From a virus, in the IMG/VR virus record IMGVR_UViG_3300046542_000245, positions 1 to 28,438 of that record: a stretch of DNA of 28,438 bases; one strand, given 5' to 3'. The notes below the pieces were generated by a model, which searched no databases, had not been told where the DNA came from, and saw only the letters and a program-made list of their open reading frames with translations. The first letter of the stretch is position 1, and the number at the start of each line of letters is the position of its first letter. Shown piece after piece: positions 7,720 through 15,362 of this stretch. The position numbers and the translations under genes were made by a program.

Positions 7720-8049
7720 ATGGCACGCAATTATGTGGGTGAAGGTGACGTACTGAACTACGCGAACGGCAACGCTGCGGTCGCTTCCGGCGCGGTCGTC
7801 GTGTTCGGCAAGCGCGTCGGTGTGGTGCTGGCCGATATTCCGGCCAACAGCGTGGGCGCGGTCTCGGTGGACGGCGTGTGGACGCTGCCGAAACATGCTG
7901 CCGACGTGGTCGGCATGGGCGACGACCTGTACTGGGATGCCGCCGCGCACGAGCTGACCACCACGGCCGGCGCCAACGCCCGCGCCGGCTATGCTGCTGC
8001 GGCCGCGGGCGCCGGCGTCACCACCGCCGACCTGGTCATCAACCTCTGA
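7720..8049 (+). CDS. Capsid decoration/cement protein, DUF2190 family
   Basis: 109 aa. The DUF2190 family comprises small beta-rich proteins that bind the outside of the capsid lattice and stiffen it. The family pattern is visible: N-terminal ARNYVGEGDVLNYAN, the central SGAVVVFGKRVGVVLADIPANSVGAVSVDGVWTLP segment (strand, GKRVGV, VDGV-TLPK), then DDLYWDAAAHELTTT and a C-terminal AGYAAAAAGAG. AAGGAG precedes the ATG. Position directly after the capsid gene fits. The gene ends two bases before the next start. Confidence 0.88.
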   Translation: MARNYVGEGDVLNYANGNAAVASGAVVVFGKRVGVVLADIPANSVGAVSVDGVWTLPKHAADVVGMGDDLYWDAAAHELTTTAGANARAGYAAAAAGAGVTTADLVINL

Positions 8050-8051
8050 CC

Positions 8052-8357
8052 ATGTTCGACAAGCTCGAGGCCCGGACCAACCGGCTGGCGATGGAGCGGC
8101 TGGCCAACGCCACCGCTGTCATCGTCGGCGTGGCCGAGCCGGTGCCGGTGATCTTCGACGCCGAGTACCGCGCCGGCACGATCGGGGTCGGGATGGGCGC
8201 CGCTGCGCCGCAGATGGTGATCGCCAATGACCGCATGCCGGCCGATTTCGTCGGCCAGCGCATCGAGATCAACGGCGCCGCCTGGTGCGTGGCGGATGCC
8301 CAGCCCGACAGCGAGCTGCCGTCCGGCCTGAGCCTTGTCATCCTGGAGAAGGCATGA
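8052..8357 (+). CDS. Head-tail joining protein, gpFII-like
   Basis: 101 aa. Likely the connector protein that joins the finished head to the tail, as lambda FII. Visible features are a short N-terminal helix (MFDKLEARTNRLAMERLANATAVI, split as helix then strand), an IFDAEY segment, and a C-terminal GLSLVILEKA strand. Size and position between decoration protein and tail terminator fit the family. ATG 8052 is the first start after the preceding stop at 8047-8049; the longer open frame upstream overlaps the decoration gene and is not credible. The stop overlaps the next gene (ATGA at 8354). Confidence 0.75.
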   Translation: MFDKLEARTNRLAMERLANATAVIVGVAEPVPVIFDAEYRAGTIGVGMGAAAPQMVIANDRMPADFVGQRIEINGAAWCVADAQPDSELPSGLSLVILEKA

Positions 8358-8806
8358 GCAGCCAGCACCAGGCCGCGCTCGAGGCGCTCGCGGATCTGCT
8401 CCGGGCAGTGCCGGACCTGGCTGATCCCGGCCAGGTGCACATCGCCCGGACCCGTACCCTCAGCACCTCCGTGCGGCGCTCGATCGTCGTGCGGCTCGGG
8501 CGCAGCGCGTCGCAGGAAAGCGCGGTGCTGGGCGGGCGCACCAGCTGGAGCACGCTGATCGCGGTCGAGTGCTACGGCCGGGACGATGAAGGCGCGGTGC
8601 CGGGGTCGACCGCCGATGCGATGGTCGAGAAGGTCTTCGCGACCCTCGACCAGGCACCCAGCTTGTGCGACGGCTTCGGCGATATCGAGCCGCTCGCGGG
8701 CGACACGCTGGCGTGGGACTACGACGAGCTGGACAGAACCATGGCGTGCATCACTGCACGCTTCGTGATGAAACACCAAACCACAGGAAGGACCCTGACC
8801 TTATGA
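8354..8806 (+). CDS. Probable tail terminator / minor tail protein (gpU position)
   Basis: 150 aa. It sits in the order where lambda-like phages encode the tail terminator that stops tube growth and joins it to the head. The protein has an N-terminal helix (HQAALEALADLLRAVPDL), strands around SIVVRLGRSASQ and LIAVECYGRDDEG, a central helix (TADAMVEKVFATLDQAP) and a C-terminal strand pair (CITARFVMKHQT-GRTLTL). This alpha/beta pattern fits gpU-like proteins, though I do not recognise a close family by sequence. Start and stop both form ATGA overlaps with neighbours, so translation is coupled. Confidence 0.62.
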   Translation: MSSQHQAALEALADLLRAVPDLADPGQVHIARTRTLSTSVRRSIVVRLGRSASQESAVLGGRTSWSTLIAVECYGRDDEGAVPGSTADAMVEKVFATLDQAPSLCDGFGDIEPLAGDTLAWDYDELDRTMACITARFVMKHQTTGRTLTL

Positions 8807-9060
8807 ACGTTCAAGATCCCAAGGCGGCGCTCCCGGAGCCGTCGCATGGCGGCAGTTACACGCGCGACCCTGGCAGCGGCGAGCTGGTTCTGACCGAGCG
8901 TACCGGACTCGATCCGGTCGAGCGCGAGGGCAAGCGCAGCGCGCCGCAACAGGACGCCGACGACATTCCCGGTACCGAGCTGTCGCCGGCCGCCGACGTG
9001 ACAACCACGGATCGCGGGGCCGCGCAGCTGGGCGCCGTGCATCTGATCGACGAGGAGTAA
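8803..9060 (+). CDS. Small acidic protein between tail terminator and tail tube genes
   Basis: 85 aa. No family is recognised. The sequence is rich in Pro, Asp, Glu and Gly, with little hydrophobic core, so much of it is probably disordered; a central RDPGSGELVLTERTG segment may be a short hairpin. It starts in an ATGA overlap with the preceding stop and ends five bases before the tail tube start, so it is part of the tail operon. Small genes at this position are common in Burkholderiales siphophages, but their role is unknown. It might be a small tail accessory protein. Confidence 0.7.
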   Translation: MNVQDPKAALPEPSHGGSYTRDPGSGELVLTERTGLDPVEREGKRSAPQQDADDIPGTELSPAADVTTTDRGAAQLGAVHLIDEE

Positions 9061-9064
9061 CAAG

Positions 9065-10039
9065 ATGGCACAACGCCTCATTCGCAAGACCGCCATCCTA
9101 GCGGCGCTCGAAGCCACCTATTGTGTGGACGCCACCCCGAGCGGTGCCGCCAACGCGATGTTGGTCAGCAACCTGACGATCAACCCGCTGAACGCCGAGT
9201 GGATTGCGCGCGGCATCATCCGCGACTACCTGGGTGGCTCGGAGGAACTGCCGGGCGCCTGCTACCTCGAGATGGGCTTCGATATCGAGCTGGTCGGTTC
9301 GGGCACGGCTGGCACCGCGCCGGCGTGGGGCCCGCTAATGCGCGCCATCGGCTTTGCCGAAGTGATCACTGCCGCGACCCGGGTCGACTATACGCCGATC
9401 TCGGCCGCCTTCGAGTCGGCCACGATCTACTGGTACGACGACGGCGTGCTGCACAAGGGCCTGGGCGCTCGTGGCACCGCCATGCTGGACATGAGTGTCG
9501 GCCAGAAGCCGGTGATCTCGTTCAAGTTCATCTGCGTCGACGGCGGCATCACCGCCACGCCGGTGGTGAGCACCACGCTGACCACGTTCCGCGTGCCGCA
9601 GATCGTGATCGACCAGAACTCGGGCGACCTCACGTTCGGCGCCACCCACGCCACGGCCACGGCGCCGGTGCTCACGGGCGGCACCATCTACCCGAGCCTG
9701 GGCCTGCAGGTGGATCTCGGCATCAAGGCCCAGTTCCAGAAGATGCTCGGCGAGCAGTCGGTTGCGGTGACCGAACGCGAAGTCACCGGTTCCGCCAAGC
9801 TGAAGCTGACCGCAGCGCAGGAGGTCACGTTCATGGGGAACGTCAAGAGCGCTACCAAGAGCAGCCTCGGCCTGCAGCACGGCACGGTGGTGGGCGACAA
9901 GGTGCTGGCCTTCATGCCCAACGTGCAGCTGAAGGAGCCGACCAAGGAAGAGCTGAACGGCGAGCGCCTGTGCGGTTACAAGCTGCGCATGCTGCCGCTG
10001 GCCGGCAACGACGAGTTCCGCCTCGTCACCAGCTTCTAA
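9065..10039 (+). CDS. Major tail tube protein
   Basis: 324 aa. Builds the non-contractile tail tube by stacking hexameric rings around the tape measure protein. The family look is clear: N-terminal RKTAILAALEATYCVDATPSG, repeated beta strands through the middle, a VDLGIKAQFQKMLGEQSVAVTERE segment and a C-terminal FMPNVQLKEP block followed by a terminal strand. GAGGAG at 9052-9057 precedes the ATG. The gene is directly followed by a UNCG-capped hairpin, and then by the tail assembly chaperone genes, as expected of a tube gene. Exact subfamily not determined. Confidence 0.87.
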   Translation: MAQRLIRKTAILAALEATYCVDATPSGAANAMLVSNLTINPLNAEWIARGIIRDYLGGSEELPGACYLEMGFDIELVGSGTAGTAPAWGPLMRAIGFAEVITAATRVDYTPISAAFESATIYWYDDGVLHKGLGARGTAMLDMSVGQKPVISFKFICVDGGITATPVVSTTLTTFRVPQIVIDQNSGDLTFGATHATATAPVLTGGTIYPSLGLQVDLGIKAQFQKMLGEQSVAVTEREVTGSAKLKLTAAQEVTFMGNVKSATKSSLGLQHGTVVGDKVLAFMPNVQLKEPTKEELNGERLCGYKLRMLPLAGNDEFRLVTSF

Positions 10040-10043
10040 CCCC

Positions 10044-10063
10044 GGCGGGGCTCCGGCCCCGCC
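10044..10063 (+). other. UNCG-capped hairpin after tail tube gene
   Basis: A perfect 8-bp stem (GGCGGGGC paired with GCCCCGCC) closes on a TCCG tetraloop, five bases after the tail tube stop. No T tract follows, so it may be a partial terminator or an mRNA-stabilising structure. Confidence 0.65.
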
Positions 10064-10094
10064 ACCCTCTCACTCTCAATAACAAGGAACAAAC

Positions 10095-10445
10095 ATGAGC
10101 AAGAAATACGTGGTGGTGGTCAGCGACATGGTGCAGGTGCCGATCGAAGGCAAGCTCAATGATGAAAACGGCACCGCGAAGCCGTTCAAGTTCTCGCTGA
10201 CCTGCCGCCGCCGCAGCGCCACCGAGATCCGGGAGGCGCTGGACGCGGCGACCTTCAGCGCACAGGACTTCATGAAGGGCGTCACCACCGGCTGGAAGGG
10301 ACAGCGCCTGGTGATGGAAGAAGACGGCCAGACCCCCGCCGAGTTCTGCGAAGAGTCGTTCGACGCGCTACTCGACGTTTCCGGCATGGCCATGTTTTGC
10401 TTTAACGCGTTCGGCAAGGCTGCGGGCGTCACTGCAAAAAACTAG
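10095..10445 (+). CDS. Tail assembly chaperone, gpG-like
   Basis: 116 aa. Corresponds to lambda gpG, a non-virion chaperone that keeps the tape measure protein soluble and recruits tube subunits. The N-terminus has strands (KKYVVVVSDMVQVPIEG, FKFSLTCRRR) followed by helices (SATEIREALDAATFSAQDFM and a C-terminal EESFDALLDVSGMAMFCFNAFGKAAG). AAGGAA precedes ATG 10095. The zero-frame product ends at a TAG directly after the slippery A AAA AAC heptamer at 10436-10442, from which ribosomes can shift to the -1 frame and extend the protein to 10801. Confidence 0.87.
   Translation: MSKKYVVVVSDMVQVPIEGKLNDENGTAKPFKFSLTCRRRSATEIREALDAATFSAQDFMKGVTTGWKGQRLVMEEDGQTPAEFCEESFDALLDVSGMAMFCFNAFGKAAGVTAKN
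10436..10442 (+). promoter_or_regulatory. -1 ribosomal frameshift site (A AAA AAC)
   Basis: The zero-frame codons GCA AAA AAC TAG contain the X-XXY-YYZ heptamer A AAA AAC immediately before the stop. The -1 frame is open from CTA at 10442 to TGA at 10799-10801. This is the position where lambda-like phages make gpG-T. Confidence 0.88.
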
Positions 10446-10801
10446 AAGAGCTCGCGCGCGCCGATGCGCTCGGGGAAGTCGAGTGGCAGGGCGAGCGCGA
10501 GCAAGACGACCAGGTCGTTGACGAAGCGCTGGCCGCCTTCGGGCTGGTCGCAATCCGCACCGCCGAGCAGCTCGACCCGCTTTACCTGTGGCCCGAGAAC
10601 ATCCCGAGCTGGAATCTGTTCCGGGCTGTGTCGACGCAGTGGCTGATGGGGCCGGCGGGGGCGGTGGGGTTGAGTTACCCGGGTGTGGAAGTGGTGATGC
10701 GCAAGTGGCGCATCAAGGGAAAGGACGAACAGCGGCTGTTTGCCGACGTTCAGGTGATGGAGCGCGCGACCTTGCAAGCGTGGAGTGAGCGGAGAAAATG
10801 A
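10442..10801 (+). CDS. Tail assembly chaperone -1 extension (gpT-like, DUF1799-type)
   Basis: 119 codons in the -1 frame, joined to the gpG-like protein by the slippery site to give a 235-aa fusion. There is no credible independent start near the beginning of this frame; its first in-frame ATG comes late. The product starts LEELARADALGEVEW, has an acidic middle, and ends with AFGLVAIRTAEQLDPLYLWPEN and a C-terminal PGVEVVMRKWRIKGKDEQRLF region, resembling the DUF1799 family found before tape measure genes. The fusion binds the tape measure protein in lambda. The TGA overlaps the tape measure ATG at 10798, so the two are translationally coupled. Confidence 0.85.
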   Translation, partial: LEELARADALGEVEWQGEREQDDQVVDEALAAFGLVAIRTAEQLDPLYLWPENIPSWNLFRAVSTQWLMGPAGAVGLSYPGVEVVMRKWRIKGKDEQRLFADVQVMERATLQAWSERRK

Positions 10802-13800
10802 GCGGATCCAAGGTAATCATCACAGCCGACGAGGCGCAGGCGGTCCGGGCGTTTGACCGCTTCCGCGCCGAGGCCACCGGGTCGCTGGGCAAGGTGGCCG
10901 ACGCCGGCGGCAAGCTGAAAGGGCTGCTCGCGACGGTCGGCGTCGGGCTGTCGGTGGCGGCGCTGACCGGTGTCGTCAACAGCTCGATCGAGGCCGCCGC
11001 CGGCATGCATGACCTGTCGATCCAGACCGGTGCCTCGGTAGCGTCGCTGATGGCGTTCAAGTCGGTGGCCTCGACCTCGGAAACCACGCTCGACGGCATC
11101 GGCGCGGCGATGAACAAGATGGCCAAGGGCATGTCGGTGGCCAACGAGGAAAGTGCCGGGGTGGGCGCGGCGGTGCGCGCGCTCGGTCTGGATTTCGCCG
11201 CCCTGAAGAACGAGAAACCGGACCAGCAGATGCTGGACGTGGCGGACGCACTGGACAAGTTCCAGGATGGCGCCGGCAAGTCGGCCGTCGCCATGACGCT
11301 GTTCGGCAAGGAAGGCGCGAAGATGTTGCCGTTCCTGGCCGACCTGGCCGACGAATCGGAGGCGGTGCGCGCCAAGCTTACCGACCAGCAGGTGCAGATG
11401 AAGGCCGCCCAGGCCGCGATGGCCGACGATTTCAGCGACAACCTCACCAAAATCAAGAAATCCGGGGAGAGCTGGAAGAAGGACGTCTCGATGGGCATGC
11501 TGCCGGCGCTCTATGAGCTGAGCGGTGCGTTCTACGAGGTGACGAACCAGGCGGGCGGCTTCAAGGACCACGTCACCCAACTGGCCCAAGATGGCACCTT
11601 CGCCAACTGGACCCGGGCTGCCATCACCGGGGTGACCTACCTGGCCGATGCGGCCGAAGGCACGTACCGGGTCGTCAAGGCGATCGGGATCACGCTCGCC
11701 GCCATGTGGGCCGGCACCATCGAGGGGGTCGGCGGCGTCGCCCACGCCATGTCGCAGTTCGTGCACGGCGATTTCGCGGCCGCCTGGACCACGATCAAGG
11801 CCACCGGGAGCGGTGCGGCGGCCATCGGCAAGGACCTGATGGCCGACCTGACGGCGACGTTCAGCGAGCAGTCGTTCGGATCGAAGATCCGCGACCGGAT
11901 GGACGAGATCCGCAACATGGGTGCGGCCGCCAAGGAGGCGAAGAGCGCGCTGGACTTCGACGCCAGCGGTGACGCCAATGCGGCCGCGGCGGCGAAGAAG
12001 GAGGCCGAGGCGTTCGCCGGGTTGATCGCGACGATCCGCACCAAGCGCGACGAGGACAAGCTCGAGCTGGCGACGGCCGAGACGGCGACCGAAGGCCAGA
12101 AGCTGCGCATCAAGGTCGAGCAGGAGCTGGCGTCCGGTAAGCTCAAGCTGTCGGAAGCGCACCTGCTGGTCGTGCACGCGGCGCTGGACGAGCTGGACGC
12201 CACCGAGCAGCTGGTCAAGGCGCAGAAGGGCGAAAAGGACGTCGCCGCCTGGCTGCGCGAAAGCGCGCAGGCGCGCAGCGCATCGAGCGACACCCTGTCG
12301 GTCGAGTACGCGCTGTACGGCAAGACGGCCGACGCGCGCGAGATCGCGATGGTGGCGGTCAAGAATGAGACCGAGCTGGAGAAATTCCTGCTCGAGGAGC
12401 GCAAGAAAGGAATTGCGATTAGCGGCGCGCAGCTGGCCCAGCTGCGCGCGGAGAAGGACACCCGGACAGCGGTCGAGCAGGCCACACTGGCGCAGACCAA
12501 GGCCCTCGGCTACGCCAACTCGCTGGCGCAGGAGAACCGGCGCTTTGCGGCGGAGTCCATCGTCGACGAGAAGCAGCGCGCCCGCGCCCTGCTGGAAATC
12601 GATGCCGACACCTGGCGACAGCGCATCCAGCTCGCCGGCGACGGCACGCTGGCGCAGATCCGCCTGCAGGAGCAGTTCGACCAGTGGTACGCCAACCAGT
12701 CGATCAAGCCGCGCCAGGAGCAGGAAAGGCAGCTGTGGGACGGGATCGAGAACGCCGCGCACGACACCTTCCTGAGCATCGAGAATGGCGCCAAGTCCGC
12801 CGGTGACCGGGCCAAGGAAGCGCTCAAGAACGGCCTGTTCGAATGGCTGTGGCAACTTGCCGCGAAGCCGATTTACCTGGATGTCCGCGCAGCCTTCAGC
12901 TCGGGCGGGTCTGCCATCCTCGGCACTGGCTCCGACGCATTAGGATCCGCCGCCGGCACCTCCGGTGCGAGCAGCGGCAATCCGCTAATCTCTGCCGCAT
13001 CGGCGGCATCGGCGCTCTATAAAGCGGTCAGTGTCGGCTTCGATGGGCTTGCGGATGCGGTGGCGGGCGGCGTGCAGACGGCGATGTCGGCGGCAGGCTA
13101 TACGCCGCTCGCATCGCAGGGGTTGGCAACGGCATCGGGTCAGGCGCTGACACCGCTGGCCAGCATGGCCGGCACAGCCGCCAGCTATGGCGCCGGCCTG
13201 CTGGGTGGCCACTTCATCGGCAACGCGATCGCCGGCGACTACAGCGTCAACCATGGCCAGGCGGTCACCAACATCGCCGCCGTGGTCGGCTCGGTTCTCG
13301 GCGGCCCGATCGGCGGGGTGATCGGTGGCGCCATCGGCGGCCTGATCAACCACGCGTTCGGCATGGGCTCGACCCAGGTGCAGGCGCAGGGTTTGCGCGG
13401 CACCTTGTCCGATGCCGGGCTGAGCGCCGCCAACTACCAGAAGCTGCACCAGAACGGCGGCTGGTTCCGAAGCGACAAGGATTGGGAGAGCACCACCCCG
13501 GCCAGCGCCGAGCTGTCCGCGCAACTCATGCAGGGGCTGGCCGCGATCAAGGGCGCCTCGGCCGGGTTTGCCAGCGCGGTCGGCGCCTCGGCCGACGCGC
13601 TGCAGGGCTATGCGAAAACCTTTGACCTGGTGCTGACCGGCGACGCCGCCAAGGACCAGCAGGTGTTTGCCGACCTGCTGACCGGCATCGGCGACGAGAT
13701 CGCCAACAAGCTGGTACCGAACCTGGCCGATTTCACCACGTCCGGCGAAAGCGCGTCTGCCACGCTGCAGCGGCTCGCGGGCGACTTCCAGGCGACCAAC

Positions 13801-15360
13801 CAGATGGCGCAGCTGCTGGGCAAGTCGGCCAGCGCCGTGTTCGGTTCGCTGGGCATGGCATCGGCGGCCGCGCGCGAGCGGCTGGTCGACCTGTTCGGCG
13901 GCGCGCAGTCGCTGACCCAGCTGGCCGGCAGTTACGCGCAGAACTTCCTGAGCGATGCCGAGCGCCTCCAGCCGGTGCGCGAGGCGGTCGACGCGGCCAT
14001 GGCCAGCCTCGGGCTGGCAGCGGTCCAGACCCGGGCCCAGTTTAAGGCCATCGTCGCCGGCCTCGACCTGACCACCGAGGCCGGCGCCAAGGAATTTGCG
14101 TCGCTGATGAACCTGGCTGATGCGTTCGCCCAGGTGCACCCGGCGATCCAGTCAACGACCGACGCGCTGCAGGCGATGAAGGATGCCGCCAGCGCCGCGC
14201 TGGGCGAGGTCGACAGCAAGTTCGCCGTATTGCAGAAGGTGGTCGACCGCGAGAAGGCGGCGCTGCAGGTGCGCATCGATGCCGAGGCCGCGGCGATCGG
14301 CAAGCTGCAATCACTGTCGCAGGCGCTGCACGGGACGCTCGACGCCCTGAAGGGGCCGGACCAGGCCGCGTACGACCGCCTGGTGGCGCAGGGGCAGGTC
14401 AAGGCTGCGCTCGCGATCGCCAAGGCGGGCGGCCCGTTGCCTGCGGCCGACTCGCTCAAGGGCGCACTGTCGGCCTTGCAGCAGGACGCGAGCGGCCAGT
14501 TCGCAACCTACGCCGACTACCTGAATGACTTCTACTCGACCAAGAACGACATCGCCGAGCTGGCCGGGATCACCGACGATTCGCTGTCGGTGGAGCAGAA
14601 GACGCTCGACGCGCTGAATCAGCAGGTCAAGCAGTACGATGCCATGCTGGCCAGCGAGCAGGCACAGATCGAAGAGCTGAAGGGACAGTCGACCACGCAG
14701 CTATCGATCCTGCAGGCGCTCGCCGGGATTCAGAGCGCGATCCTGGCGGCGCAAGCCAACCCGGTCGTCGCCGCCGGGCAGGCCGTCAATCAGGCTTACC
14801 AGTCGGCGCTCGGCCGCACGCCGGATGCGGCGGGTTTGGCGTACTGGCAGCAGCAGGCCGCGAGCGGCACCCCGATCAGCGACATCATCGGCGCGATCGG
14901 CAATTCGCCCGAGGCCACCATCCGCGGCATGTACCAGACGATGCTTCACCGCGATCCGGACGCGGCCGGCATGAACTTCTGGATGAACCAGGTGGGCAAC
15001 GGCGTGTCGCTGGCCTCGATCAGCGATGAGCTGGCCGGCAGCGATGAGGCCAAGCGCCGCGCCGGGATTCCGGGCTATGCGAAAGGTGGCGAGAACGGCC
15101 CCGAGCTCGAGGCGACTGGCCCGGCGCGGATCTTCAACGCATCGCAGACCGCCGGGATCCTGTCACGACTGGCGAGCCCGGCGGACAACAATGCGGCGCT
15201 GCTGCAGGAGATCAAGAGCCTGCGCACCGAAGTGGCCCTGCTCCGGCGCGACAACAGCGCCGAGAACCTCTCGATCGCCAAGCATTCGATGAACGCCGCG
15301 AATGCCCTGGATGATGCCGTGAGCGGTGCGCGCCCGCTCTTGACCAAGGCAGGAACCTAA
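10798..15360 (+). CDS. Tail tape measure protein with C-terminal DUF4214 repeats
   Basis: 1520 aa. Sets tail length and helps DNA entry. The N-terminal region is Ala/Gly-rich and helical, followed by long charged coiled-coil stretches (about 390-670). A very hydrophobic glycine-rich stretch (about 821-858: VVGSVLGGPIGGVIGGAIGG) could insert in a membrane at infection. Near the C-terminus two DUF4214-like repeats are seen (ALGRTPDAAGLAYW at about 1337 and MLHRDPDAAGMNFW at about 1381), a module often found in surface and tape measure proteins of Burkholderiales phages. A short coiled coil ends the protein. At about 3 residues per 4.5 Å of helix the tail would be near 200 nm; that is an estimate only. 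Confidence 0.95.
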   Translation: MSGSKVIITADEAQAVRAFDRFRAEATGSLGKVADAGGKLKGLLATVGVGLSVAALTGVVNSSIEAAAGMHDLSIQTGASVASLMAFKSVASTSETTLDGIGAAMNKMAKGMSVANEESAGVGAAVRALGLDFAALKNEKPDQQMLDVADALDKFQDGAGKSAVAMTLFGKEGAKMLPFLADLADESEAVRAKLTDQQVQMKAAQAAMADDFSDNLTKIKKSGESWKKDVSMGMLPALYELSGAFYEVTNQAGGFKDHVTQLAQDGTFANWTRAAITGVTYLADAAEGTYRVVKAIGITLAAMWAGTIEGVGGVAHAMSQFVHGDFAAAWTTIKATGSGAAAIGKDLMADLTATFSEQSFGSKIRDRMDEIRNMGAAAKEAKSALDFDASGDANAAAAAKKEAEAFAGLIATIRTKRDEDKLELATAETATEGQKLRIKVEQELASGKLKLSEAHLLVVHAALDELDATEQLVKAQKGEKDVAAWLRESAQARSASSDTLSVEYALYGKTADAREIAMVAVKNETELEKFLLEERKKGIAISGAQLAQLRAEKDTRTAVEQATLAQTKALGYANSLAQENRRFAAESIVDEKQRARALLEIDADTWRQRIQLAGDGTLAQIRLQEQFDQWYANQSIKPRQEQERQLWDGIENAAHDTFLSIENGAKSAGDRAKEALKNGLFEWLWQLAAKPIYLDVRAAFSSGGSAILGTGSDALGSAAGTSGASSGNPLISAASAASALYKAVSVGFDGLADAVAGGVQTAMSAAGYTPLASQGLATASGQALTPLASMAGTAASYGAGLLGGHFIGNAIAGDYSVNHGQAVTNIAAVVGSVLGGPIGGVIGGAIGGLINHAFGMGSTQVQAQGLRGTLSDAGLSAANYQKLHQNGGWFRSDKDWESTTPASAELSAQLMQGLAAIKGASAGFASAVGASADALQGYAKTFDLVLTGDAAKDQQVFADLLTGIGDEIANKLVPNLADFTTSGESASATLQRLAGDFQATNQMAQLLGKSASAVFGSLGMASAAARERLVDLFGGAQSLTQLAGSYAQNFLSDAERLQPVREAVDAAMASLGLAAVQTRAQFKAIVAGLDLTTEAGAKEFASLMNLADAFAQVHPAIQSTTDALQAMKDAASAALGEVDSKFAVLQKVVDREKAALQVRIDAEAAAIGKLQSLSQALHGTLDALKGPDQAAYDRLVAQGQVKAALAIAKAGGPLPAADSLKGALSALQQDASGQFATYADYLNDFYSTKNDIAELAGITDDSLSVEQKTLDALNQQVKQYDAMLASEQAQIEELKGQSTTQLSILQALAGIQSAILAAQANPVVAAGQAVNQAYQSALGRTPDAAGLAYWQQQAASGTPISDIIGAIGNSPEATIRGMYQTMLHRDPDAAGMNFWMNQVGNGVSLASISDELAGSDEAKRRAGIPGYAKGGENGPELEATGPARIFNASQTAGILSRLASPADNNAALLQEIKSLRTEVALLRRDNSAENLSIAKHSMNAANALDDAVSGARPLLTKAGT

Positions 15361-15362
15361 AC

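Noticed and set aside
10750-12855. 701-aa antisense open frame opposite the tape measure gene
   Set aside because: Low-complexity Arg/Leu/Gly/His sequence typical of the complementary strand of GC-rich genes; no start signal and no recognisable domain.
12985-14139. 384-aa antisense frame opposite the tape measure gene
   Set aside because: Same GC-driven shadow; composition mirrors the + strand codons.
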